A DNA stretch of 64,000 nt, taken from assembly GCF_033971325.1 (NCBI RefSeq), contig NZ_CP117180.1:936041-1000040 (forward strand). Direction: 5' to 3'. The position numbers and the translations under genes were made by a program. The DNA is from Hydrogenobacter sp. T-2. Lineage in GTDB: Bacteria; Aquificota; Aquificia; Aquificales; Aquificaceae. Shown one piece after another: positions 52,368 through 60,635 of the stretch. Below the pieces are notes generated by a model. That model worked only from the letters and a program-made list of their open reading frames with translations. It had not been told where the DNA came from and made no database searches. The first letter of the stretch is position 1. The number at the start of each line of letters is the position of its first letter.

Positions 52368-53645
52368 TTAGAACTGCACTTGGAAGGCGAGGGTTACGTC
52401 GGTGTAGTCTTTTTGTTTTACTGTTACATTATTAGCACTGGACTTATAGTTAGGCACATCTACCCTATCTACTGCAAGCTGTATCATAGCATCTTGACCC
52501 TTGAGGAAGTAGTTAAAGCCTACACCCCACCTCTTGTATTTATCTTTGCTTATTTGCCTGGTTACACTCGTGTCTGGGTCAGTGTAGCTTCTAGGTGTTG
52601 CATATTTGTGCTCCGCATAGTCATACCTTAGGGCAATACCTGGCTTTCCTATACCAACCACTTGGTCATATATGGCACCTACTTGGATGTAGTAGCCTTT
52701 CCTATCATCTTTGTATATGTTGCTACCTATTTGATAAACATTTACATCCTTAACATCAAAGTATGCCGCTTCCCAGTTGGCTATGAAGTCGCCAAACTTC
52801 TGCTCGTGCTTTGCGTCAACGGTCCATGCCTTTGTGGTAAAGGACAAAGTTGGTGTGCCAGGTGAAATTGGCTGAGATGTTCCACAGAATATTGAAGCAG
52901 AGGGACTGCTTATACTAGTGTATGTTGTGCTTGAAGCTGAAGCTGGGCTACATTTCTGAGTAGCATAACCTACACCAAAAGATAGAACATTCTGCCTGCC
53001 AAGGCGGGTATCCCTTAAACCATAACCCTTTTCACCCTTGAAGCCGAGCATTGTAGGAGTAAACTGAAGTCTTACAGTATACATAAGGTTATCCTTACCC
53101 CACCTATTAGTGCCGTTGTTGTATTGACCGTCAAACACGCCTATGTAGTATTTGATCATTGCATCAGCTATATCACCCCATACAGTAAGACCTGCGTTCC
53201 TGTATGTGGTTGGACCCTGCAGTGGTGCATCTACTGCTAGACCACCATAGAAGTATCCTGTAGGCACCAAGTAGGTATAGCTGTCTGTTAGCGCTGCCCT
53301 TGAGAAGGGTGTCCTATAGAGACCTGCTTGGATACGAAGCTCATCCATAAACTTGAGACCTATACCTGCATCTGTTGCATTTGCACTTGTGGGTGTAAAA
53401 TCCATGTTGGAGAAGAAATACATATACTTACCCACATTTCCGTTGGCGTAAAGCCTTACATTTCGCAGTCTAAAGTCTGTGGCACTCTTGTTTCCGCTGG
53501 TTCTCTCGCCCAAGTATTGTCCCCAGATTTGGGCTTTGAAGCCCATGTTTCCTTGGACATCCTCGGAGACTTTAAAGCTTATGGCTTGGGCTGGCAATAC
53601 GCTTGCACCCATCAGGGCTGCTACTGCAAGTAGGCTCTTCCTCAT
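52368..53645 (-). CDS. Outer-membrane porin (phosphate-selective porin-like)
   Basis: 425 residues with signal peptide KSLLAVAALMGASVLPAQA. A beta-barrel pattern ends with AFQVQF. IWGQYLGERTSGNKSATDFR, LRNVRLYANGNVGKYMYFFS and FMDELRIQAGLYRTPFSRAA resemble the porin O/P family; selectivity is not evident. Two Cys in a Ser/Thr-rich loop (KCSPASASS...FCGTS) may form a disulfide. It has a strong promoter and terminator of its own, so probably abundant. Confidence 0.85.
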   Translation of the reverse strand: MRKSLLAVAALMGASVLPAQAISFKVSEDVQGNMGFKAQIWGQYLGERTSGNKSATDFRLRNVRLYANGNVGKYMYFFSNMDFTPTSANATDAGIGLKFMDELRIQAGLYRTPFSRAALTDSYTYLVPTGYFYGGLAVDAPLQGPTTYRNAGLTVWGDIADAMIKYYIGVFDGQYNNGTNRWGKDNLMYTVRLQFTPTMLGFKGEKGYGLRDTRLGRQNVLSFGVGYATQKCSPASASSTTYTSISSPSASIFCGTSQPISPGTPTLSFTTKAWTVDAKHEQKFGDFIANWEAAYFDVKDVNVYQIGSNIYKDDRKGYYIQVGAIYDQVVGIGKPGIALRYDYAEHKYATPRSYTDPDTSVTRQISKDKYKRWGVGFNYFLKGQDAMIQLAVDRVDVPNYKSSANNVTVKQKDYTDVTLAFQVQF

Positions 53646-53679
53646 GTTGGTACCCTCCTTAAAAGGTTTTGATAACTAC

Positions 53680-53708
53680 ATAATAGCAGATAAAACTCCT
53701 CTTGTCAA
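53680..53708 (-). promoter_or_regulatory. Strong sigma-70 promoter of the porin gene
   Basis: Read leftward: TTGACA (53703-53708), 17-bp spacer, TATTAT (53680-53685), followed by an AAGGAGGGTACC ribosome site above ATG 53645. Confidence 0.88.
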
Positions 53709-53716
53709 GCCTTTTT

Positions 53717-54268
53717 TTACTTTTGCACTTCTGCAGAGGGCTCTTTTAACAAGGCTTGCTCATTTGCAAAATTTCCAATCTCTTTCCTTAGGTCTCTTGT
53801 CATGGCTTCCTCGTATGTGTAAGGACACTCTTCTGGAATTGCAGAGATAAGCTCCTCTTTGCCTACATCCTTTAGCCAGAGCTTTAGTTCATCAACCGCA
53901 TCTTGCCATGCAAGTTTTAGATATTCGGGTAGCTTTGCCCTAAGGCTTGGATGCCTCCTGAAGAGTTTGTTTATCTCTACCCTTGCCCTTTCTATGCTTT
54001 TTATCCATCCAAGCCCTCCATGTTCCTCTCCCGCTCTTGTATATTTCCTCAAGTTATCCCACTTATAAAGATGCTCTAAGATAACTGCCAAGTGGCTTAT
54101 ACCAGAGTCCAAATGCCTTCTTCCCATATCCCATATCTCCTCCAGCAGGTTTTCCCAATCCACAAGCTCGTAAGCCTTCTCCTTTAAAAGCTCGTAGTTT
54201 ATCTCCGCCCAAAGTGGAAAGTCCTTGTGATAAAGTTCTTTAAGCTCTTTCTTGCTTATGGTCTTCAT
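53717..54268 (-). CDS. DUF29-family protein
   Basis: 183 residues from ATG 54268. The DUF29 pattern is visible: DFPLWAEINYELLKEKAYEL, DWENLLEEIWDMGRRHLDSG, LAVILEHLYKWDN, with a helical C-terminal half (YLKLAWQDAVDELKLWLKDV). Function unknown. A TATATT lies 7 nt above the ATG and no ribosome site is present. Divergent from moaC with 37 bp between starts. Confidence 0.7.
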   Translation of the reverse strand: MKTISKKELKELYHKDFPLWAEINYELLKEKAYELVDWENLLEEIWDMGRRHLDSGISHLAVILEHLYKWDNLRKYTRAGEEHGGLGWIKSIERARVEINKLFRRHPSLRAKLPEYLKLAWQDAVDELKLWLKDVGKEELISAIPEECPYTYEEAMTRDLRKEIGNFANEQALLKEPSAEVQK

Positions 54269-54305
54269 GATTTTAAATATAGGCTTTTGCTTTATAGTTT
54301 TTAGT

Positions 54306-55073
54306 ATGAAAACCGTAGATGTTAGCACAAAGCCTGAGACCCTTAGGAGTGCCAGTGCCTACGGCAGGATAAGACTAAAAAAAGATACGGTGCAGGCAAT
54401 AAGAGAGGGTAGAGTGCCAAAGGGAGATGTGCTTTCCGCATGCAGGCTTGCAGGCATTATGGCTTCAAAGAAAACTCCAGAGCTTCTGCCCTTTTGCCAT
54501 CCTGTGAGCTTGGAGCATGTGGAGATAAAGGCACAGCTTGGAGAGGACTATTTAGAGGTTTTTTCCTATGTTAAAGGCATAAACAAAACAGGCTACGAGA
54601 TGGAAGCCTTAACAGCGGTAAGCGTAGCCCTACTTACCGTTTACGATATGTGTAAGGGCATGGACGATAGCATGCTTATAGAGGAGATAAGGCTTTTGGA
54701 AAAGACTGGTGGAAAGTCCCAGTGGTCAAAGACCTTAGAAGGAATAAAAGTAAAGGTTCTCTCCGAGTGTGGTTTGAAAGAGTTTATAGAGGGTAAACTT
54801 CTCAGTCTTGGTGCGGAGCTTAGTGAGGAAGGGTTTGAGCTTCTTGTGTCCACTCAAAGCCTGTCCTTTTCTGAGGTGTGGCAGGTCTCCTCTGTGATAA
54901 ACCAAAAGCTCTTTAGCCTTTTGCCAGAGGCTCTAAAAAGAGGTGTAAGGGTGGGTCTTTGCAACGGAAGGCTTTGCATAGAGCTTGAGGAAGACAAGGC
55001 TATTATCTCTGCCTTCTTTGAAAGTTTTGGAGGACTTATAGGAAATTGGTTAAGGGATGGAAAGGCTGTATAA
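54306..55073 (+). CDS. moaC: MoaC (cyclic pyranopterin monophosphate synthase) with decayed MoaB-like tail
   Basis: 255 residues. The first ~145 are MoaC: VDVSTKPETLRSASAYGRIR, GDVLSACRLAGIMASKKTPE, LLPFCHPVSLEHVEI, GINKTGYEMEALTAVSVALL, TVYDMCKGMDDSM. It forms cPMP in molybdenum cofactor synthesis. The extra ~110 residues look like a degenerate MoaB/MogA domain: the end RVGLCNGRLCIELEEDKAII aligns with the RNGxLVINLPGSPKAV stretch but lacks its PGSP motif. ATG 54306 has TATAGT 7 nt upstream. Serves the molybdoenzyme at 60636 and others. Confidence 0.88.
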   Translation: MKTVDVSTKPETLRSASAYGRIRLKKDTVQAIREGRVPKGDVLSACRLAGIMASKKTPELLPFCHPVSLEHVEIKAQLGEDYLEVFSYVKGINKTGYEMEALTAVSVALLTVYDMCKGMDDSMLIEEIRLLEKTGGKSQWSKTLEGIKVKVLSECGLKEFIEGKLLSLGAELSEEGFELLVSTQSLSFSEVWQVSSVINQKLFSLLPEALKRGVRVGLCNGRLCIELEEDKAIISAFFESFGGLIGNWLRDGKAV

Positions 55074-56070
55074 CTGGCTTTTGCTAAAGGCTATAAAGGG
55101 TCTTGGTGAGGTTTCTATAAAAAGGCTTTGGCTAAGGTTTGGAAAGGCAGATAGCATCCTCTCTGGAAGCTACGAAGATATAAGAGAGCTTTTAGGCGAG
55201 GAGAAAACAAGGGCTTTTTTCAAAAAAGAGCTTTCCTTTGACCCAGAGGAGGTCATAAGGCTGGTAGAAAGAGAAAAGATTCAATGGCTGACCCTTGAAG
55301 ACCAAGAATACCCAGCACTTCTAAAAGAAATAGATGACCCGCCACCTGTGCTTTTCCTCACAGGAGCTTTGAAAAACACATCCCTTATTGCAATAGTTGG
55401 CACAAGGAAGCCAGACACACAAAGCCTCTGGTTTATCAGTAAGTTAGTAAGAGAGTTGGTGCAAAGAGGATATGGAGTAAGCTCTGGCGGTGCCATAGGA
55501 TGCGACTATCATAGCCACAGAGAGTGCCTACAGGCAGGTGGCTTTAGTGTTTGCTTTCTTGGTATGGGTATTTTGAATATTCCTCATTATCTCCAAAAGC
55601 TAAGAGGAGAAAACATGGTCTTTGTGTCTGAGTTTTTACCCGATGCACCCCCAGAGGAGTTTACCTTCCCAAGAAGAAACAGGCTAATAAGTGCTATATC
55701 CAAGGCGGTGGTAGTGGCAGAGGCAGGACAAAAGAGCGGAGCACTCATAACTGCGGACTATGCGGTAAAACAGAAAAAGCCCCTTTGGGTATACATAGGA
55801 AACTCTGCAAGCCAAAGGTGGCTCGGATGTGTAAACCTCGTAAACAGTGGAAAAGCCAAGATAATACACAGCCCCCTTGACCTCTTTGAAAGCATACCCA
55901 ACGCAAACATCCAGAAAGACCCTCTCCTTGACCTTCTGTCCACTCCGAAGACCTTTGATGAGCTACTTTTGCTTACAGGATTTGGATATTCTGAGCTAAG
56001 TGTAAAACTCTCAAACCTTGAAGTGCAGGGAAAGGTTGCTCGGCAAGGAAACTTTTATATGGCTTTGTAA
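55057..56070 (+). CDS. dprA: DNA processing protein DprA
   Basis: 337 residues. An N-terminal helical region is followed by the Rossmann-like fold: ALLKEIDDPPPVLFLTG, IAIVGTRKPDTQSLWF, GYGVSSGGAIGCDYHSHREC, FTFPRRNRLISAISKAVVVA and GQKSGALITADYAVKQKKPL. The C-terminus is a winged-helix-like domain. It loads RecA on incoming single-stranded DNA. With comEC 4 kb away this supports natural transformation. Overlaps moaC by 17 bp. Confidence 0.93.
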   Translation: MERLYNWLLLKAIKGLGEVSIKRLWLRFGKADSILSGSYEDIRELLGEEKTRAFFKKELSFDPEEVIRLVEREKIQWLTLEDQEYPALLKEIDDPPPVLFLTGALKNTSLIAIVGTRKPDTQSLWFISKLVRELVQRGYGVSSGGAIGCDYHSHRECLQAGGFSVCFLGMGILNIPHYLQKLRGENMVFVSEFLPDAPPEEFTFPRRNRLISAISKAVVVAEAGQKSGALITADYAVKQKKPLWVYIGNSASQRWLGCVNLVNSGKAKIIHSPLDLFESIPNANIQKDPLLDLLSTPKTFDELLLLTGFGYSELSVKLSNLEVQGKVARQGNFYMAL

Positions 56071-56119
56071 AAGTTGAAACCACCATTGGTTAACCTTCAA
56101 AAGCGTATACTAATATAAT

Positions 56120-56980
56120 ATGAAACTGCTTTTAGCGGTAAGTTTATATGTTCTTGTTTTATTACCTGTTCTCCCAGCTTACACACAGGAGATAAAAGTT
56201 GGCTTTACCGCGGTGATAACAAGAGAAGATGCGGAAAGTATATATTCCTTCTTAGACTATATCTCGAAAAAGACAGGACTTGCACTAAAGCCTGTTTTTG
56301 CTAAGTCTTACGATGAAATGGACTATTTTTTATCAATAGGCAAGGTTGATATTGCATACATATGTGGAGGTCCTTATGTGGAGGGTAGAGAAAGATATGG
56401 TTATAAGATACTCGCTGTTCCTCTTAACCATGAGGGAAAGCCATATTACTATTCCTTAGTTATAACGCGAAAGGAGAAGCCCTACAAAAGCATCTTAGAC
56501 TTTAAAGGAAAGCCTTACGCCTTTTCAGACCCGAAGTCCAATTCAGGCTCCCTCGTTCCTACCTATATACTTTTAAAGAAGGGATTAAAGGCTGACGAGT
56601 TTTTTAGACCTGTGGTTTATACATATTCCCATTACGAGTCCATATTGGCTGTGTATAAGGGATTCGTAGAGGGTGCAAGTGTGGACAGCCTTGTTTACGA
56701 ACAGGCAATAAGACTTGACAAAAGACTGGAAAGGGAGATTAAGGTGGTGGAAAAGTATGGACCCTTTCCAATAACACCCTTTGTATACAGAAGAGGTTTA
56801 GACAACCTAACAGTTGAGAGGATTAAAGATGCATTGCTTAAAATGAAGGAAGACGAAGAAGGTAGAAGGATACTGAATGTATTGGGCATATCTGGGTTTA
56901 GGACAGTAAGAGATGAGTTTTACAAGCCAATAGAAGAGATGCTTGATTATGTGAAAAGAAATGTCACCTCTAATAAGTAA
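56120..56980 (+). CDS. PhnD-like periplasmic binding protein
   Basis: 286 residues with signal peptide LLLAVSLYVLVLLPVLPAYT. PhnD/phosphonate-binding family: EIKVGFTAVITREDAESIYS, GLALKPVFAKSYDEMDYFLS, GKVDIAYICGGPYVEGRERY, FSDPKSNSGSLVPTYILLKK. No permease or ATPase is nearby; instead it overlaps a histidine kinase gene by 20 bp. It probably serves as periplasmic receptor for that kinase. Ligand unknown (phosphite, phosphonate or another oxyanion). Confidence 0.85.
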   Translation: MKLLLAVSLYVLVLLPVLPAYTQEIKVGFTAVITREDAESIYSFLDYISKKTGLALKPVFAKSYDEMDYFLSIGKVDIAYICGGPYVEGRERYGYKILAVPLNHEGKPYYYSLVITRKEKPYKSILDFKGKPYAFSDPKSNSGSLVPTYILLKKGLKADEFFRPVVYTYSHYESILAVYKGFVEGASVDSLVYEQAIRLDKRLEREIKVVEKYGPFPITPFVYRRGLDNLTVERIKDALLKMKEDEEGRRILNVLGISGFRTVRDEFYKPIEEMLDYVKRNVTSNK

Positions 56981-58637
56981 AATCTTAAGATTAAGCATAG
57001 GCTTTAAATTGTCTATAACTTTTCTTGCAGTTATACTGTGCGTCTCTCTGCCGTTGTCTTATCTGATAATAAAATATTCAGAAGACCTCTTAAGAAAGCA
57101 AATAGAAGAAAGTATTTTAAAGAGCGTTGAAGCGGAGGAAGGAAACCTTAGAACAGCTATCATTAACGGAGATTACTGGCAGATCTTCAAACGGGTGGAG
57201 GCTTGGTCAAATTTTAAGGGTATAGAGTATGTTGCCATTCTTGACCCTCAAGGTTTTGTTTTGGCACATTCAAAACCGCAAAGTTTTCCCATATATACTT
57301 ACTATTTCCCACAGGAGGGAGAAGTCAGTGTTGACATAAAGGGTTTTAATAGAATTATAGGAAGGGTGGTCTTCAAAGTAGATAACAAATATGTAGAAAA
57401 CTCTCTTAAGCCTGTAAAGTTGTTTTCCGCAGGCTTTACCTCCCTTTTTGCCACGTTCGGTTTTATGTTAGGACTTTCAATATCTTTAAGGATATACGGA
57501 AGGCTTAAACGCATATTAAAGATGGCAACAGATGCAGAAAAGGGAAAGGTCTATCCTGTGTCCTTTATTGAAAAGGATGAAATTCAAGAATTTGCAAACC
57601 ACTTATATCAAAGCTTTAAAAACATAGAGAGGCTTTTGGAAAACGCAAGGTTTGAAGGAAGTTTCTTTTCCAACCTTATAAACTCCCTTGGCGAAATGAT
57701 TTTTGTTTTGGATACAGAAGGTAGAATAATTTTTGCAAACAGTGTTATAAGCCATTTTCATTATAGATATAAAGACCTTATAGGGAGACGGTTTATTATC
57801 TTAGTCTGTGACCCGAAGGTGCGTTCAAAGCTAAGAAGTGCTATGGCTTTAAGAGAAAGCGTAATACTTGACTGCTACTTTAGAGGCAGAAGTAGAAAGG
57901 TTAATGTTCTTCTAAACTTCATGTGGAAAGGAGAGTTTTACCTTGCCACTATGAGAGATATAAGTGAGCTAAAGGAGATGGAGAAAAGGGTTAGGCTCAT
58001 GGAAAACCTTAGCCTTCTTGGAGAGATGAGTGTGGGACTCGCCCATGAACTAAAGAACGCCCTCTTGCCCATAAGACTTTTGGCGGATGTGGAAGAATGG
58101 GATGAGGAAGATATTAATGTAGTAAAACAGTCTTTAGTGAGGGTGGATAGAGTTCTTATAAACATGCTTAACTTTGCAAGGCAGGATAAGGAAGTAAAAT
58201 CGCAATTTTCTGTTGGAGAACTTGTAAGAGGTATATACAATCTCTTTGAGCCTCTGCTTAAGGAAAAAGGTATAAATTTTATAATAGACATTCAAGAGGA
58301 TATAAGCCTTTTTATGGAGAGAGGATACTTGGAGCTTATACTTGTGAACTTACTTAAAAACGCAGTAGATGCAGTTAAAGTGGGTGGAAATGTGGGTTTA
58401 GAGACCAAAGTCAAAGGGAACATGTTAGTTTTTTGTGTGTGGGATGATGGTCCAGGCATAGATGAGGATTTGAAGAATAAAGTATTCGAACCCTTCTTTA
58501 CCACAAAAAAGGGAGGAACTGGACTTGGTCTTTCTATAGCTTTGAGATACACTTACATGCTAAAGGGATACCTTACCTTTGAATCTAAAAAAGGTTATGG
58601 AACAAGGTTTTATCTGGAGGTTCCCCTCAATGGGTAA
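56961..58637 (+). CDS. Sensor histidine kinase (HAMP-PAS-HisKA-HATPase)
   Basis: 558 residues. TM1 at ~15-38, a periplasmic domain ~40-155, TM2 at ~156-178, then HAMP, a PAS domain (SLGEMIFVLDTEGRIIFANS), the H-box GLAHELKNALLPIR with His ~362, and an ATPase domain (NLLKNAVDAV, DDGPGIDEDL, TGLGLSIALRY). NtrB-like kinase half. The periplasmic part is large enough to contact the PhnD-like protein encoded just upstream. It overlaps the regulator gene by 8 bp. Confidence 0.93.
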   Translation: MSPLISKILRLSIGFKLSITFLAVILCVSLPLSYLIIKYSEDLLRKQIEESILKSVEAEEGNLRTAIINGDYWQIFKRVEAWSNFKGIEYVAILDPQGFVLAHSKPQSFPIYTYYFPQEGEVSVDIKGFNRIIGRVVFKVDNKYVENSLKPVKLFSAGFTSLFATFGFMLGLSISLRIYGRLKRILKMATDAEKGKVYPVSFIEKDEIQEFANHLYQSFKNIERLLENARFEGSFFSNLINSLGEMIFVLDTEGRIIFANSVISHFHYRYKDLIGRRFIILVCDPKVRSKLRSAMALRESVILDCYFRGRSRKVNVLLNFMWKGEFYLATMRDISELKEMEKRVRLMENLSLLGEMSVGLAHELKNALLPIRLLADVEEWDEEDINVVKQSLVRVDRVLINMLNFARQDKEVKSQFSVGELVRGIYNLFEPLLKEKGINFIIDIQEDISLFMERGYLELILVNLLKNAVDAVKVGGNVGLETKVKGNMLVFCVWDDGPGIDEDLKNKVFEPFFTTKKGGTGLGLSIALRYTYMLKGYLTFESKKGYGTRFYLEVPLNG

Positions 58638-59967
58638 GGTTTTGGTGGTTGATGATGAGAGGCTTGTTTTACATGCAATAAAAAAGGTGCTCTCTAAGGA
58701 AGGCTTTGATGTGTTGACCTTTTTAAGTCCTGAAGGTTTGGAAGAGCATATTGCTGAAGCGGAGCTTCTCATAATGGATATTAGACTTTTGAACAAAAAC
58801 GGCGTGGAAGTGGTAGAAGGGCTTAGAGCCAAAGGGCATAACATACCAGTGGTTTTTATAACCGCTTACACTGACCCCGATATGATAGTCAAGGCTTCAA
58901 GGCTTGGAGCCCTTGATGTGCTTAAAAAGCCCTTTGGTGTCGAAGAGTTGCTGAGGGTTATAAAAGGTGTTACCGCACAAAAGCCCACTATAAAGACTGT
59001 TCTTTTGGAGTCCAAAAGTGTGGTATGTGCATCAAAGGAGATGTTTGAAGTTCTTAAACAAGCTGGTGTTGCGAGCGGATGCGATCTCAATGTGCTTATA
59101 ACGGGCGAAACTGGCGTCGGTAAAGAAATAGTAGCAAGGCTTATACATGCAAACTCCGCAAGGGGAAAGAAGCCCTTTGTTGCTTTAAATTGCAGTGCCA
59201 TACCAAAGGAGCTTTTTGAAGCAGAGCTTTTTGGATATGCAAAGGGAGCTTTTACAGGTGCGGTTTCAGATAGGAAAGGTAAAGTGGAGCAAGCTGAGGG
59301 TGGAACTCTATTCTTGGATGAAGTAGGTGAGCTGCCTTATGGTAAGCAAGCAAAGCTGTTGAGGTTTATAGAGGAGAAGAGCTTCTACCCTTTGGGTTCA
59401 AGCAAAGAACTACACGCGGATGTTAGGATTATATGTGCTACCAACAGAAATATAAAAGAACTTGTTCAGAAACAAGAATTTAGAGAAGACCTCTTTTATA
59501 GAATATCCCAGATACACATACATATCCCTCCTCTAAGAGAAAGGAAAGAGGATATACCTCCCCTTGTAGAACATTTTATTAGCCTTGCCAATAAAGAGCT
59601 TGGCACAAATGTGCAAGGTGCGGACAATTCATTTATAGAAAGAGCTATTAACTATCCATGGCCTGGGAATGTGAGAGAGCTGAAAAATATAGTTTTCAGA
59701 GCATGTATAAAGAAAAGATACGGAGTGCTTACAGAAATAGACCTTGAGCTTAAAGAATTAGAGAAAGGTAAAAAAGAGAACCTTGACCTTATTATAGAAA
59801 ATTGCTTACAAGGAACCTCTGAGGAAGAGCTCGCAAATTTCCTTGAAAGAATAGAGCTTATAGTCATAAATAAGCTTCTTGAAAAGTTTGAAGGGAACAA
59901 AAGCAAAGTAGCTCGGATACTTGGAATATCCAGAAACACGCTAACATCTAAGCTAAAAGGAAAATAA
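58630..59967 (+). CDS. NtrC-family sigma-54 response regulator
   Basis: 445 residues from ATG 58630. A REC domain (KVLVVDDERLVLHAIKKV; phospho-acceptor Asp ~50 in LLIMDIRLL) is followed by AAA+: ITGETGVGKEIVARLIH, AKGAFTGAVSDRKG, GGTLFLDEVGELPYGKQAKL and NYPWPGNVRELKNI. The C-terminus is a Fis-type helix-turn-helix (KSKVARILGISRNTLTSKL). Partner of the kinase just upstream. The target promoter is not identified. Second sigma-54 activator in the window, distinct from the receiver-less one at 6699. Confidence 0.94.
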   Translation: MGKVLVVDDERLVLHAIKKVLSKEGFDVLTFLSPEGLEEHIAEAELLIMDIRLLNKNGVEVVEGLRAKGHNIPVVFITAYTDPDMIVKASRLGALDVLKKPFGVEELLRVIKGVTAQKPTIKTVLLESKSVVCASKEMFEVLKQAGVASGCDLNVLITGETGVGKEIVARLIHANSARGKKPFVALNCSAIPKELFEAELFGYAKGAFTGAVSDRKGKVEQAEGGTLFLDEVGELPYGKQAKLLRFIEEKSFYPLGSSKELHADVRIICATNRNIKELVQKQEFREDLFYRISQIHIHIPPLRERKEDIPPLVEHFISLANKELGTNVQGADNSFIERAINYPWPGNVRELKNIVFRACIKKRYGVLTEIDLELKELEKGKKENLDLIIENCLQGTSEEELANFLERIELIVINKLLEKFEGNKSKVARILGISRNTLTSKLKGK

Positions 59968-60093
59968 CGGTAGTGTTTCAAACTCACGAATAAAGCAGTC
60001 CAAATAAAACTCTTGCACCGGCTTCTTTGGCACTATAAAGCCTTCTTGCCTCAGAAAAATCCTAATCTTTGAAACCACTTCAAGCTCGTCCAT
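59953..60093 (-). CDS. 46-residue small protein
   Basis: ATG 60093 with an AAAGGAGGTTTAGAG ribosome site; stop TAG at 59953-59955. It begins MDELEVVSKIRIFLRQEGF and continues IVPKKPVQEFYLDCFIREF. Not recognised. It overlaps the cytochrome gene (14 bp) upstream and the response regulator's end (15 bp, opposite strand). Last in the leftward cytochrome/molybdoenzyme region; the strong ribosome site argues that it is translated. Confidence 0.6.
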   Translation of the reverse strand: MDELEVVSKIRIFLRQEGFIVPKKPVQEFYLDCFIREFETLPLFSF

Positions 60094-60481
60094 CTCTAAA
60101 CCTCCTTTGTAAGACTATCAAGCCTATGGCAAGCAACACCAGAGGTAAAAGCCATAAATAACCATCTCCTTTGGCTGGCGGTATCTGGTCAATGAAGGTT
60201 ATAAGCTCGTCCACATCCTTAGAATATATTTTCCCTTCTATCAGAGCCATTTCGGGAACATACTTAGATGGATATAGAAAAAATTCGTAAGGGTCAACCT
60301 TATACTTTCTTTCTATATAAGCAACGAAGCCTCCTTCCTTCTTGGCTTTATAGGCTATCTCAGAAAGGTCAGGTGCGGAGCGTCCCTGTTTAAGATTTAA
60401 AGTTTTTACCGAGTGACAGCTTGAGCAAACCTGGTAATAAACTTCTGGCACTTTAATCAAGGGTAAAACCTCCATCTGCAT
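60080..60481 (-). CDS. c-type cytochrome with C-terminal membrane anchor, no export signal in frame
   Basis: 133 residues from ATG 60481. One haem motif CSSCHSV near residue 20, a likely distal Met (YVPEMALIEGKIY) and a C-terminal helix GYLWLLPLVLLAIGLIVLQ with a basic end. Haem attachment requires export, but no signal peptide precedes the haem motif in this frame. A hydrophobic signal-like stretch does lie upstream in another frame (about 60590-60550), so the gene may be frameshifted near its start. It probably carries electrons for the adjacent molybdoenzyme. Confidence 0.75.
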   Translation of the reverse strand: MQMEVLPLIKVPEVYYQVCSSCHSVKTLNLKQGRSAPDLSEIAYKAKKEGGFVAYIERKYKVDPYEFFLYPSKYVPEMALIEGKIYSKDVDELITFIDQIPPAKGDGYLWLLPLVLLAIGLIVLQRRFRDGRA

Positions 60482-60571
60482 ACTGTCCAGTATCCCATTT
60501 CAGGCTTCGGCATGCCTTTTTCTTAGCCTTTTCATTCCCAAAAGGCTTGTGCTCTACTCTCCTTTCAAAAC

Positions 60572-60612
60572 TACCACAAAAGATAATGAAAAGGAGGGCA
60601 AAAACCGCCCCC
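60572..60612 (-). terminator. Possible terminator after the molybdoenzyme gene
   Basis: Read leftward: GAGGG, loop of about 11, CCCTC, then CTTTTC and another T-rich run. The stem is G/C-rich but short and may be extended with a mismatch. It occupies the same bases as the signal-like reading frame mentioned under the cytochrome. Confidence 0.45.
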
Positions 60613-60635
60613 TCTTTAACCAAGCTATAGATATG

